From Paragonimus skrjabini miyazakii (lineage: Eukaryota > Platyhelminthes > Trematoda > Plagiorchiida > Troglotrematidae), in NCBI GenBank assembly GCA_014338405.1, contig JTDE01000749.1, forward strand, positions 1 through 64,000: a stretch of 64,000 nt of DNA, in the 5' to 3' direction. The notes below the pieces were generated by a model. It made no database searches, was not told the DNA's origin, and saw only the letters and a list, made by a program, of their open reading frames with translations. Position numbers and translations under genes: made by a program. This document shows, piece after piece, positions 40,801-55,800 of the stretch (position 1 is its first letter; every line of letters starts with the position of its first letter).

Positions 40801-43800
40801 CGATTGGTGCGTGTGCCGGTTGAGACGGATTTGAAAGTTTGGTCGTGATGTGTTTGGACAACCCGGCGTCTTCAAAACATAGGGTGCAATCCACAATGAA
40901 ACCGAATTGAAGGTTGCACAAGTAGTATGGACACGCAATTCGTTCAACTTTTTTACTACTAGTCACAGAAGTAAATTTCTTACACCAACTAAATCTCCGG
41001 TTGTTTTTAACTGTAGATTATAGGATTGCAGTTAAAGATTCTGTCCGTGAAGTGCTCTCAAAAACGCATTATCGATCAGATGACTATTTGAATATGGTAT
41101 GTGTGTGTGTGTAGAGAATCTGTTAGGAAACTGTTAGATTACCCGACAGACGGTGCTCGGAAGCATGGTGTCTGTTTTGCAGTCACTGACCGCATCAACG
41201 CGTTGATGATAGGCGAACCGCACGGCACCAGCCCTCGAATGCTGTCTATGCGCCTGCGACTCGGTCGAGGTAAGTGTGCTACATTTGTTAGTGTTTATGG
41301 TCCAACTATGTGTCTCACTGATGATACAAAGGACCGCGTCTATGATCAACTGTCCGCCACAATCCGGTCGGTGCCGGTGACTGATCGACTATTGGTGTTT
41401 GGGTGACTTGAAAGCCCGGGTCGGGGGCGACTCGGTTGNNNNNNNNNNNNNNNNNNNNNNNNNNNNNNNNNNNNNNNNNNNNNNNNNNNNNNNNNNNNNN
41501 NNNNNNNNNNNNNNNNNNNNNNNNNNNNNNNNNNNNNNNNNNNNNNNNNNNNNNNNNNNNNNNNNNNNNNNNNNNNNNNNNNNNNNNNNNNNNNNNNNNN
41601 NNNNNNNNNNNNNNNNNNNNNNNNNNNNNNNNNNNNNNNNNNNNNNNNNNNNNNNNNNNNNNNNNNNNNNNNNNNNNNNNNNNNNNNNNNNNNNNNNNNN
41701 NNNNNNNNNNNNNNNNNNNNNNNNNNNNNNNNNNNNNNNNNNNNNNNNNNNNNNNNNNNNNNNNNNNNNNNNNNNNNNNNNNNNNNNNNNNNNNNNNNNN
41801 NNNNNNNNNNNNNNNNNNNNNNNNNNNNNNNNNNNNNNNNNNNNNNNNNNNNNNNNNNNNNNNNNNNNNNNNNNNNNNNNNNNNNNNNNNNNNNNNNNNN
41901 NNNNNNNNNNNNNNNNNNNNNNNNNNNNNNNNNNNNNNNNNNNNNNNNNNNNNNNNNNNNNNNNNNNNNNNNNNNNNNNNNNNNNNNNNNNNNNNNNNNN
42001 NNNNNNNNNNNNNNNNNNNNNNNNNNNNNNNNNNNNNNNNNNNNNNNNNNNNNNNNNNNNNNNNNNNNNNNNNNNNNNNNNNNNNNNNNNNNNNNNNNNN
42101 NNNNNNNNNNNNNNNNNNNNNNNNNNNNNNNNNNNNNNNNNNNNNNNNNNNNNNNNNNNNNNNNNNNNNNNNNNNNNNNNNNNNNNNNNNNNNNNNNNNN
42201 NNNNNNNNNNNNNNNNNNNNNNNNNNNNNNNNNNNNNNNNNNNNNNNNNNNNNNNNNNNNNNNNNNNNNNNNNNNNNNNNNNNNNNNNNNNNNNNNNNNN
42301 NNNNNNNNNNNNNNNNNNNNNNNNNNNNNNNNNNNNNNNNNNNNNNNNNNNNNNNNNNNNNNNNNNNNNNNNNNNNNNNNNNNNNNNNNNNNNNNNNNNN
42401 NNNNNNNNNNNNNNNNNNNNNNNNNNNNCAATCCTTCACTTGCTCTCGCTCCTGATTTACTAGAATTGCAAAGAGCGATTAGTCAACTTCGCAACGTTAA
42501 GGCTGCAGGCAAAGATGGATTGCCAGGCGAAATCCTGAAGAATGGCGGGTCGTGCACTGCTCCAGCTGGTTCACTCCATCTGGGAGCACGAGGCGATACA
42601 GCAAGATTTCAAGGATGCTGTGACAGTAACTTTGTTTGAAGTTAAACGTAACAAGCAATTCCTCGACAGCTATTGGGGCATCAGTCTGCTAAGCTGCGCA
42701 GGCAAGGCACACGCCAGAATCCTTCTGAACCGGCTGAACACGGAAGTCTTAGAGGCCAATGTTCCTGAGGAACAGTGCGGATTCCGAGCGAATCGGAGTA
42801 CGATCGACCTGGCGTTCGCTGCTCGACAGCTTCAAGAGAAGTGCCGGGAACGGAACCAGCCCCTGTGTGCCCTCTTCGCAGACTTCACCAAGGCGTTTGA
42901 TTCTGTGAGCCGCGAGGCGCTGTGGACAGTGCTTGGCAAGTTTGGATGTCCAGGTACGTTCGTCAGTTTGATTAGATTGTTACATTTGGGCATGAGCGCG
43001 AAGGTGCAATCGTGCGGATCTACCTCCGATGATTTTGACATTGTCACTGGCGTGAAGCAAGGTTGTGTCCTGGTTCCATCCCTATTTAGCTTATATTTGA
43101 CTGCCATGCTAACAGTTGCTTTACAGGAATCTGGGGAGGACGGTGTTAAGGTAGAGTACCGGACGGATAAGCGTCTGCTGAATATTTGACGTTTCGGCGC
43201 CCCAACCCCACTACATACCTCAACGATGCGCATGCTTCTGTTCGCAGATGACAGCGCGCTGTTCACACACAGCGAGGACGAATTACGGCGACTGGCCACG
43301 GCTTTTGGGACCGCGGCATCCAAGTTTGGACTGGATATCAACACAGGTAAGAAATTTTCTTTCTTTCAGCCTTCTCCAGGCGGAGGTGCTACCTGTGCAC
43401 CTTTACCCCAAATCTGTGTTAACGGAGATGTTGTCAGCAGCTGCACAAATTTCTGCCACTTGGGCAGCGATCTGTCCACCGATCTGTCCGTGGACCGCGA
43501 GTTGAGAGCTCGTGTGGCAAAGGTTGGTACTGCTTTCGGACGTCTTGAAAAACGCATTTGGAAGAACCACAGACTGAAGCCGAGCACTACGTTCTTTGTT
43601 TACCGCTCAATCGTGCTGTCTATACTCCTGTACGGCTGTGAAACGTGGTCATTGCATCGGCGGAACGTGCGCTATCTCAGCCACTTTCATTTGCAATGTC
43701 TAAGACGCATCTTGGGTATTCGGTGGTCTGACATGGTTCCGAACACTGAGGTACTGCGGCGAGCGGACGTGAACAGGATGGAAGCCTTGCTGACGTTTAG

Positions 43801-46800
43801 TCAGCTTCGTTGGCTGGGTCACGTCCGTCGGATGGGCGATGACCGTATCGCGAAGCAGGTGCTGTATGGACAACTGAGATCAGGTAAGCGAAATCCCGGT
43901 GGCCAGAAGCTGAGGTACCAGTATGCTGTGCAGGTAAGTCTTTCACGTTGTAAAATTGATTTCAGATGTTGGGAAGACTTAGCATTGTACCGGACTGCCT
44001 GGAGAAATACTATTCGGACGGGCATCCACGAGTTCAACGCGCAGTTATTGCGTGGCCAGGAATGAAAGCGCGCGGTACGCAGAGTAACCATCGGTGCCAT
44101 AGGTCGTGGTGAGATGACTATATGGCGTTGCGATGTGTGCGGCCGCGAGTGCGCTGGCCGCTTGGGATTAGTTGGTCACCAGCGTACTCATAGTACATCA
44201 TCAGCGAAGGGACAACGAGTACGTTAGGTTCATATAGGTCATATTAGCATATCCATTCTACTTTTGTTAACTATTGCATCGACCATGACCATAGTCGTTT
44301 GGCAACTAATTCGCTCCTCTTTTCAGAAACTTGGGCGTCTGTGATCTTCTACCCATAATTTTCTTGGGCTTTGTTGGTGTATTGAATGATGAGTCGTCTG
44401 TCTTTGAGTTTTGTTTTTCAAGGTTACCTCTCTAGAATGCACTAACATGCACTCGTATACTGAAATGTTTCTTGTGTCACATTTCACACATCTTTCTTCC
44501 TAGTATAGATCTTGTCATTGCAGTCTCTCTCACTGTTTAGTTTCTGAGAGATAAGAGTTTCCTTTTCGTGCTAGCCATTCAAGTGGCTAACCAGCATTGG
44601 CCGGCTGGACACAAAGGCCTCACCCACACACCTACTGGTCTTATTCCTTCGGGTTTACACCTGTTACCTGATGTGTGAGTGGAACTGCAAGTGGTGCGGC
44701 GCAAGCCACTTGGGGTGATGGTTTAAAGCGCAGGCGTCCCTCGGCTTCGGTCACTGTGACAGGCTAATCCGTTTCGGATGCCGCCAACCACAGAATCTGT
44801 TGATTTGCTGACGCATCAGTTGCATTTTTTTAAATGAATGGCCCTCTCTAAGGGGGTACACTGTCGTCCAACAAAATGGCTTGTTGTGTTGCCATACGAT
44901 ACTCTGTCTGTGCGGGCTTGGGTTCCGTTGAGGCAACCGGTTTATCCATATTATTTCGCTTCTCACAGTAAACACCCAGCACAGATCAGTTAATGATGGA
45001 TTAAACACTTTGTCCCGCGAGAATCTTAACGCTTAGCCAAGTATGCAGATATATACCATGGGATGATTCGGTCATTATTTCAGGGACCAGTTACACGCCC
45101 TCAACATTTCGTGTGTAAATCAATTGACACACTTTGTCATGCGATTAAAAATTTACTAATCCACACAAATCCACTGAATCACAGTCGCATTTTGCGACGA
45201 GCGTGTGTGTGTGTACTGCACCTACATGTCTAATCACCACTTCTCGATATGTTTATTTAAATGATTCAGTTCCACATAGCACCGAAACACCCACAATGCT
45301 TTAATGCCCAATTCATTCTTCCGTTCTTGCCCGGAAGAATGCATGTATTGGACAAAATCTGAAGTGAATAAGCTCATCAATAGTATGATCGTAAACGAAG
45401 ATATTCGACTTTACTACTATCAAAGCACATCTGCCTTCATCTGCTACTGAGCACATCAGGTTGTTCACTTAGACGGGAACGCTTAAAACTGGTGCGCTTC
45501 TCTGAAAGTGATAGCTGCGACCTTATAGTTCAAGTAATACAACCCTTATAAAATTCTGTCTCATTCCCAGTCACCACATACCAGTGGCTTGCCAAAATTC
45601 ATTGACGTTTATCTGTGATGTCACCGCCTAAAGTCAGATGTGCAGACACGATGTAATTTTACGGAACATGGAGTGTGTATGCGCCGCGAAGTAGGGCTGG
45701 ATGTTGAAGAAGCCAATCCACAGATATCTGATGGGTTGTCTTCGACAGTCTAAGTGAACTATCTCGACGATCGGTCACTTACATTCTTTATTCGTGTTTC
45801 GGTCTGTAAATTCTGTCGAAGTTTGGTACCACATATATATAGTGGTAGTCAAAGATATACTAAGAGCGGACGAATTAATGCACAGGATCGTCGAAGTATT
45901 TGACTCTTCATAAATTGCAGTAGGATAGTTACTATCAAATTTTTTTGTCCTACAACTGCTCTGTCTCCCTACCAACCGTATTAGGATGATTTGGCATTGC
46001 CGATTACACTGATATAGCATAGTAGATTGGACATCCTTATTCGTCTATCAACAGAAGTCAAAAACCTCCATTACGTGTCCCAGAATTAGCAACCAACACA
46101 ATTACTGTAACTACCGTACTCTCTTTGTAACGTAAACAGATACACAGTAAGTAATTTTTACGAAACAAAAGGCCGGGTATTGCCGTTTCCGAATAGGACT
46201 CAGAAGCCATCACCTCAGAGCACCCAAACCATTTTTACGTACGTCTCAATGACGAATGGATTGGTTTCTTTTTAAAAAACCTGTAATACCGAACGTGTTG
46301 ATTGGAACGTTGAAGTTAGGAAGATTTTCTTTGATACTCGATTCACTGGTGTTCCTTCAACTTCAGATGAATATTCGAACCTGTCTACCTTAACGTCGTG
46401 GCATATCCAGTTGAATGGGGAATATAAGATAGAGCTATACTGCATGTTTCAGTCACCTTCTTATTCGGGAACTTGAGCTTAGTCAGTTCTTCAAGTACTG
46501 TCGATATATCAGAGATAACCCTATTTTAACTTGCATAACGTCATACCATAACGTCATACCATGCATAACTGATTATGACGTAACTTGCTGAGGCTAAAGC
46601 TCTAGATCATCCAGATGAACTGCATGCAACATTAGTGTCACAGTACTTACAATATGTAACAGCCCGTGACAACCTTGGAAAAAAGTCGAATACATTCATG
46701 ATGATATTCTGAGTTTTCAAGTAAGGTGCAGCCTTGAATTGGTGAAACATATTCATGTCCACTAATAGCAAGACCTTGTGTCTTGAAATTTGCTTCCTTC

Positions 46801-49800
46801 TTGTCTGAACAGAACATACCCAATTTAAATCTTCCATCATATATGCAAATCTTCATCTTTGTTTGCTGTTTCACATTTCTCATTTCATGTCGTTTCCAAA
46901 ACGGACTTCTTCACATAGATTTTTCCTTTTGCTATTGTGTGCTATTTTAGTAGAACCGAACATGGGGTCAGGTACACGTAAGTGTTGAAAACTTCTAACC
47001 TACACAAATGAAGAGAACAGAAAAATTCTGGCTAACCAATCTAAGTATCGCTCATTTTTTCAGCAATATCCTTTGCCTTAATCTCCCTTAGTTTCTCGCT
47101 TTATAGTTTCCACATTACGATAACTTTTAGTTACTACCTAGCTTTTAATAAAATAAATTTCCACAATACAGTGAAGGTTGACGCTGCTGGCCTGTCCCAC
47201 CAGCTTGACACGACAGTCAGGCCTGTGCATTACTGACTAGGATCGTTGTTGCTCACATCAAGCACAACGTTGTCAGACAAGTCAAAGGAGAGCGCCCAGA
47301 TGAAAAGTAGTTAAACTCATAAGATTTTACTTAGCATCAAAAAGCACGTGTAAGATTGCTCGAGTAGTATGGCGTAAGTTCAGCGTTGTTGCCTTCTGAA
47401 TAAGGAACAAGTGCATTTAAAACTTAACTTCCAAACAGAAAAGCAACTCGATCACCCGACAGCCCATTGTTGTTATCAGTGTACTGGCCTACTCAATCGA
47501 AAAATCATTGGTGCAATTCACAAGTTCAAGCTGACCCTAGGAACACTTGATTTGTGCAGCAGACATCGATGTCTGCACCATCGTGTTAGACATGCCTCAC
47601 AACCAAGTGAAACGAACTCTCCCTTAATGGGTTCCAGATAGGGTTTTCATATAAAACATATTATTTCGGTGAGGTTTCTCTTACCAACCACCTACCCCTG
47701 TATAAATAGACGAAAAGTATTCGAAAATATCTAGGAGCCAACACTAATACAAAGTATTTGAGGAAACTTTGTGTAAGCGGACAACTGTTTAAATAATGCA
47801 AATGTTCAGCCTACGACCGTTCATTTGCGTGCTCCATGGGACAGCGAGTCAGTTCCCCCACCGGATATTATTTGCCTAATTCATCAACAAGTTGACTTAA
47901 CAACTAAATGAGAGCGAAACCTAAAGAATCTGACTTCCTTGTTATGTAAAACTTGTATGTATCACCTGCCTTGCTCAGGACCTTCTGTCGCTCATATCGC
48001 TGGTTGGAAAAGCTGTCTGAGATAATGGACTGTCTAGTCAGTAATAAACTTGCATCCATAACATCATCGTTATCTTATTTTACCTCACTTTATCAGGCTT
48101 ACTCTCTTCTCCTCGTCTTGGCAACACTTTATTCCAGAATATTCCATGTTGCTGATATGGAGAAAGGCGACTCGAAACACAGCGTTGCCTAATCAAACTC
48201 ATGACAGTCATGAAAGACTGTATGACGTTGTGGTGTCAGAACTGCTTTACTCGCAAACCTGAGTCATCTTGTCGGTATATAGACTTGGCCAAACCATGCA
48301 TAGCTAGAGCGGTAAAGTACACACTTGACGAGGGAAATTGTGAACGAAACAGTGGAGGGGTTTATACTTTCATAGGTAATGTTGTATCGATGCAATTACT
48401 GTAATCAAGATGACACTCCTTTAAGACCAGATATTTGCAAACTTTTAAAATGTTTTCAGTTCTGTTATTGTACAGTATAGCTGACTGTTTATCAAAAGAC
48501 ATCAAACGCTTTCTAATTTACAAGGGAGTGTGACCCATGTCAGTGACAATCTATCATCCGGAAAATTAACAATATCGGTTAGATCACACAAACAATGCAA
48601 AACTTCTTGGGAAGAGTTGTACTTATTTTCGCTTCATCAACGCGTTTCAGTATCAGGATGCTCAAAGCAACTCGCCAGTTGTGACCATACTGATGAAAAA
48701 ACTGCATCCTCCTTAAGAACAACCTCACATTTTACAAACCAGTGCGTAAAAGTGTCCATTGGCTAGTAGTTATTAGCATCCATTGAGTTATAACGATACA
48801 ACTGGAAGTAGCTCTGTGACAAATACGGTTGTCGTCACTCATACGATAAGGGATCCGAATCCAGTACCATTCCAGCCATGCCTTATACATTCGAGTAGCC
48901 TGGATGATCAGATTACACGTGACATACTGTAAAAAGCACATTGTGTTGCTTGGTCGATTCACAATACATCAGTGTGAAATGAGTCTTAGTTACAGTATGT
49001 ACCTAACAAGTCACTCAAGATTGAAATTCGCTTATACAAGTGGGATCGAAACGCGGCATTAACAAGCTTTACGGTTTACTAGTTGCTGCAGCAAGGCCTT
49101 TGAAGGCAAAATAAGGTGCCTGTACCAGGAAGTAACCAATTACTCCGGTCAATACACCCAATCAGACTCTGTTTTGATCATTCATGGGAATTTGGGGATT
49201 TTTCTTGAACATCACCAACGCATTACATTGATTTTCACATTCAGATAAACGACGAATTCGATATTTTTGAAAGACAAACTCAAACTGAATTCTTCCTAGA
49301 GTTCGTCCTCGAAAGCAGCCAACTTAAAATCCGATTTACATGTGAAACCAACGATCAAATATGAATGGTGTGTTGTGTCAGAAAAGGACACAATCCTCAC
49401 TAAGCCATACAGGCAATGATAGCAGAAAGGGATAACACGTGACTCAAGAAAAGCACACACTACAGTCTGATATTTACAGGTCATAGCGTCACTCCAAAGT
49501 GCGTGGATGAGTTCACCGTTGACCGATGCAGGCGCGACCAATCAGAACTCAGCGTGAGACTTTGCTTGAGTACGGGACACAGACGTACACGGCAAAATGC
49601 AATTTACATCGATAAAGATCCCCTACGGTATATCGGTAACCAAAACGATTGTTCGGTGGGGTAAATTGAACTCGTGATTTCAACCGGGAAGTCCTGACCA
49701 GGAAGCACTCAAATGGGCACAAAAGGAAAAATGATCACCTTCCTTGCAAATGTTTGGGGGTTCCAAGAGTGATTGTAGCCGGATGTTCTTAGGTGATAAT

Positions 49801-52800
49801 GTGAAATCGGTGGCTCACTAGCCAACGCAATGATGTTACTAGAACGTGGACCAAATTTTAACTATCAAACTGCCCAATAATATGCGTAACGACGGTTGCA
49901 ACGTCAGTCTCTAAATAACAGGTTTATGGGTTTACATAAATATCCCCCAACATCTTTGTTTAGTAGGTTAATAGAACATGGCCAAACACAGTTGAAGAGT
50001 GTGTTTGTACTTGTTATAACTAAAAGTAACGTATGAAAAAGGCTAGTGTAATTAACTCTTATCAATTCCCTGATTTTTTCTAAACCGGTATCATCTACAC
50101 ACATCTCATAAGCCAACCACCTGAATGGTTCAAAAAATTCTTAGGATAATTGATGAATTCATGTACTCCTATCAGTAGCGATCGTTGGATTTTGACAGGT
50201 GCTACTTCCCTCTAGTTTACAACAAAGATTGTTAGAACACAATTCTATCAAGGGTTTCATGTTAGTGTTTTCAATGTGTAACAGATTGTTCGGGTACTAC
50301 TGCAAAACACTTCATACTATTAGTCGGAACAACGGCTATTAAACGGTACATTGTTATGCATATTTCAGTTTTCAAATGGACGTATAAGCAAAAGATAGTG
50401 ATTTGTTTTAAAATATGCATAGCTGGCAATCAAGGTTGCAATGCGTAAATTAACAATCAGAAGTTGTGTACTGTGTATAGTCGATATAACCCTAAACCAT
50501 TGATTTATCAATTTCAATTACTGACCATATGAAAGATAATATGCAAGACTGATTTTGGTGGATATCCGCTAACCGAAGTTTAACCGATATTGGTGGCGCA
50601 TGAATCAAACTAACACCCATTTACCGTTAGAGGTTCGCACCCTTGTTTACTGTATTCTGCAAATCATCAAAATGTTTTCCGTTCTGTTAGATGTCAATTT
50701 ATTTGAAAAAGCATATTGAGCCAAAACATGAATAGCAATGTAAGACTTAGTAGATCAGACGTCTAGTACGAAAACGTGATGTCTGAATGAACAATGTCAC
50801 ATCCGTCGTAACAACTGCTTAGTCATTAATGGCCAACTGGATTAAAGCCTGAAGTTTGCTTACAAAACTGATAATAGCGAAAGGTAGGCTGAGTTCTGTC
50901 AGACACATTTGGTCTAACAATGCTCGTCCCCGTTACCGCTTGTCATGCCCTAACTATGGTCTGTCTCCTAGCCCATACGAAGCGAGTGCAATCCCGGGTC
51001 AAATCAAACGTCAGATTTTAATTAGCACAAATACTCTGGTAAGAACAATACGAACGCTGACATCAGGTCAAGGTAATCATGATGAAAACGAATACTGCGG
51101 TGTCAAAAATAATCGAGAGGTAGCGTATAATGACCTAGGTAGCATTAATACCATCAATCTCGAAAATACTTGGGAATACTACTGAAGGAGAATGGTAGAT
51201 GCTTTCTTTCCAAACAAGCGTATGCACACATCAAAATGTTACATATTCGATAAGTAGATTGTTAGTGATGCAATGAGAGTGTGCGCATGTTTGACAATCT
51301 TTTTAGACTACCGGTGGAACATAAAAAATGGATCATACCGGCTGTCAGTTTATGCAGTCGCACACGTGAATCGTATACGACACGTTTTGTCTGTTTATCA
51401 AATCTTCTATCCTCTGGTTTCCATAGCATACGATTAAGATAGTCGAAAATTGGGGCACTTAATCCACATGCATTTTTGTTGGAACCCGACAGTAGAGAAC
51501 CACTGCTAGTACTGCTCCGTTTCTTTCTTGTAAACGATCATTGGAGCTACTATATTTCATCTTCCGAGGTGTACTTTTCAAAATTTACAACGCTACATGA
51601 AGTTAAATTATAACTCAGTTCGTCAAACACACCTTCTGTCCGGGTATCAATCAAGACGAGCATGGATACAACCATTTTATGTTTTATTGTTTCTGAGTCT
51701 ACCTTTGACGCACATTGCGTGTAGTGGATGTACGGTAAAGTGTACAGCGGACGTCTCAAATTCGTTTGATACATATCGAACTGAAAAGTATCTTTTCGAA
51801 GACAAAACTGAGGTGCCGTAATTGTCACTGGCCTATTCGACAGAAGGCCAATCACGTTAAGAAATTTACTGTTCACTATAAATATTTTCTATTTTGTCAG
51901 TCCTGTCCAGATTACCGTAGAATTTCCTAGACTTCCAGTGACTTTTGATTATCTTAAAACATAGTTATTCAATACAGCTAGTGTCATCCGTAAAACTGAC
52001 TAAAAGCAAAAAAAACCCTTCACATGCCCTTTACGGCCTCAATGCTTTTTGATTTTCCATCTCACCTCCCCCTCATGCTGTTTCTAATGTATTGTCCATG
52101 ATTAACATCATGAGCATACAGATGTCCTTACTCACACAAGTGTGATAACTGCATTATAACGTTCATACTGTGGGGTGTAGGGAAAAACGAAGAGTCTGGA
52201 TCGACATCTTAACATAATATTTTCTCTGTCTTTTAGAACATTGCGGACGACATCAAAATGGTTAGTGATTTCTGCGTAAAGACCCATTGTACCTCCCAAC
52301 ATAACGATAAAGTACCAAGTGGATTAAAAGGTGTTATTAGCAGACGTTTAGTGTAGACAGACGCAAATGTTAAATTATAGTACACAACCCTACTTTCCGT
52401 TAACCAACAATTTTACATGCACCGGTTGTTGATAGCTTAATTAAGAATGTACAACCTCGTTGTATCTTCAGTGATCTATTTATAGACATATGCAGTTATG
52501 GCTTAAAAGTCACCGACGTAAAAAAAAATGGATTGCTAGTGTAAAGCCACTGTAACTACGCCAGAAAACAATGCCAGAAAACCGATTGAGGAACCAATGT
52601 TTCAGTCCTTGTAATCTCACCTAGTCTGTTTAGATTAGCATATATCTCAATATGTATATTAGACCATAGTGACAGCTGTGGTTCCTCAAGTGTGCCGGTC
52701 GTGGCATTGACGATATGTCACATGCGGTTGCCCTATTGACTATTATGACTGGTACTGATGCAGTCGCTCCACTGCACCTGCCTCGATCAGCCAAGCCAGT

Positions 52801-55800
52801 GCAGATAAACAAATGTATCATCCAACTTCACCTATCGTGTGCATAATACTTGCGCACACGTGCACTTGGTCTGTAACATTCAGTTTATGTAGCCAAAACT
52901 AACTCGGTCTACAAGTGAATCACGCTAGCCGTCTGTCTGGTTAAATGAACAAACCCCTCGTTGACTGACTACTGTTTCACTTAGATCCCGATGACTTGCC
53001 GGACGCTCAGATGACCTCGAGAGAGTGTCACTCATTATGCCGTGCAGATTTAGCCAAATAAATGCGCAGACCCCGGACACCTGGCTAACGCATAACCCGC
53101 GACCGTTCTAACGTGCCCGCAAGTTTTTGATCGCTAAACCAGACGACGTGCAATGCTGGCAACAACACAACCAACTAGCAAAGAAACGGGTGATCCATTG
53201 GAATAGGGCGAGTCTGAACGAAAACTGATTGCCGACGAAAAACCGAAACCTGTGATAGCAATAAAAAATAATAACCGCCCAACTTTTATCACCCTACATT
53301 TGTATCCTGATTAACTCATATTCTAGGTATTCCTCAATGGCCGTGCGTTGCAACGTTGACCGAAAATTTAGACACAATTCTACAATTCTCGAGTAGAATA
53401 GGTGATCTTTTGTGTTGGATGTAATTCGGTCATCCGGTTGATCCACGTTAAAATACAACGTCCAGGCCACCTATTACCTAGTTCATAGGGGTTGTTTCAA
53501 TATTCAGCACGAAGAGTATGCGCAGCTTTCGAGCAAACACAACGAATGATCCGGGGTAACCGATGAGGACAAGTTACTTAAAATAAACACATATCGACTC
53601 CTATTTACACTGTAACGAATTGTAATCCGTGTAAGCAACATTTGTTTAACAGTTCGGAAGTGTTGTCAACTATATTGTCATTGGGAGTTTACATGCAAAT
53701 TAACTAATACCAGTCAGTTAGCGATTGCCATCAAAAAGTGGGCCCAAGGTCACCTTGGCCCTTCTGCTTGGTGTTTCTCTTTCAAGAACTGCCTTTCTCC
53801 AGTTTAACGACTTTAGCATATCATGTGAGAAACAGAAATTACCACTCACTAACTTAGCACTAATAGTGAATGAATGAGATTACTTGCATACTTTCGAAAA
53901 CTTCCTCGGTGGAATCAATTTTGCAATTTCGTTTTAACTATTCTCCGAAAGAGTTGTAATTCATTACGGGGATTTTAATTGTCCGAAGTGCTTTTGCAAG
54001 AATAATGCAAAAGAGATGTACAAGGAAAATGATCTGTTATCGTTAACTGAGCAAATTTGTACCAAAAGGCTTAACACACTTTAAAATGTATATTATACAA
54101 CAAAGTTGGTGATCTAAATAGCTGATTGGTTAAAAACAATAATTTTTTTGTTCAATCCTAGTTCTCAAGCAAACAGGCAAACAACCGCTATTTCAGTTGT
54201 TTACATCTGTTTTTGTAGAAAGGTTTACTTGATTTGTGTCATTGTTGATAAGATTTTAAGACACAAGGCTTAAATAGATGAATGGTATAGACCTAGTAAC
54301 ATCCAAGATTATTTTTCGATTTCTCATGCATACCGATTAAAACAGTAACAGCCACATCAATACGGTTGACTTATAGGAAAGTATAATAAATTATCCTAGG
54401 TTTGTGTGCATATGCAGTACACGAAATGAGTAACTGGTGTTCAATTAAGTTCACTAATGCAAAAAAACTCTTTTTGTGATGGCGTTCCTCTACACATATT
54501 GGGGTTTCTGTCCGATAACAGCCAACTTTCCTAATGAACTCAAAATGTGAATACTATGTGAACCAAAAGAGTTAAAGAGAACGTATAGTAATACTGCGTA
54601 TTATTGAGTACGCCGTTGTATATGTTCTCAATTTTACACAACACACAAATCTGATTGATCCAGTAGATTGTTACAAGAGAAATCAGTGTAAACAGAGTCA
54701 TCGACTACTATTTATATTAGAAGTCATTACGTCTATTTACACGTACCGTTACCAAAGTGTTAGATTCACACAAGTAGCCCACAATGTAAAATTACAACAG
54801 AGATGAGTGACGGTCATCCAAGTCGGCCGTTACCTCTCAGGTGTGTATTCACCCACAATATCACCTTTGATCTGATTAAAAACCCCTCGTGGGTTTTGGT
54901 GTTTCTCTAACTAAGTATACGTCTTTTTGTATGACTACTATCCAGTTCTGACGCACAGGTTTCTTTCGTCCAAATAACAGCCCTCGGTGTAATGTGTTAA
55001 ATGAACCGCAGAAACCAATTGAATGTTTAGCATGGTATGAGTCTAATGTTGTTCAAGAATTTTTCTCGAATTCTTGGCCATACTAACTAAAACCTAAAGA
55101 ACGATTCAGTTGGATTACTTTGCTACTGTGTATTCATAAAAAGAGGAATCGACTGAATAACTTGTATATTTTATTATCGTTTTCATTCGTTTACTGCTCA
55201 GTTTGATGAAGAAAGGGGAACGAAGAATTGTGGATGATGTTCAATCTATATGAAAACCCAAAATCCCCCACTGCTCATCAATACTCATCAGATGTTTATG
55301 AGTAATCAGTGGGCATCTCCGATATGACGAGTGAGATCTTTGGTCTATAGTAAACTTTCAGCCAAAACATTATGCCATTCTACTAAAATACGTTAATAGG
55401 CTCATTCCACTCTTCCCTGTGCATGATTAACTTTCAGATACGCACCGAGCCGTAGGACTGAGGTCCAAGAAGGGACTTCATTTAATATCAATCATCAATC
55501 GTCGAATAATTTACTTCAAGGTACAAAGCTTCATGATCAAAGATAGTGCTGACAGAAGAACAAATCTACACCATATTAAGTTTTGTTCCTGGCAGCGACA
55601 ATAATAATCTTATAATCAACTAGTTTACTGGTCGGACACTAGAGCAGACTGAGTAGTTTTATTATAAGATAACTTTAATTCACGAAACTAGTCTAAGTAC
55701 GTAGACCTCTTCGTATATCATATCGCAAATCGCTTTTGGTCTTTCTGTTAGCACTGTTGAGTCAAGCAGCCTATGCTTCATCTCTACAAATCAAAAGTGA

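Noticed and set aside
41315..42463. Long open frames across 41315-42463 on both strands
   Set aside because: They exist only because N bases were read through; they cover the assembly gap.
47893..47925. Possible fossil hammerhead (AATGAGAGCGAAAC)
   Set aside because: Fourteen bases match the family hairpin and GAAA, but there is no CTGANGA core, no stem III and no stem I.
48530..48766. Short cysteine-containing frame on the plus strand
   Set aside because: No known motif or splice context; similar frames occur at random in this AT-rich sequence.
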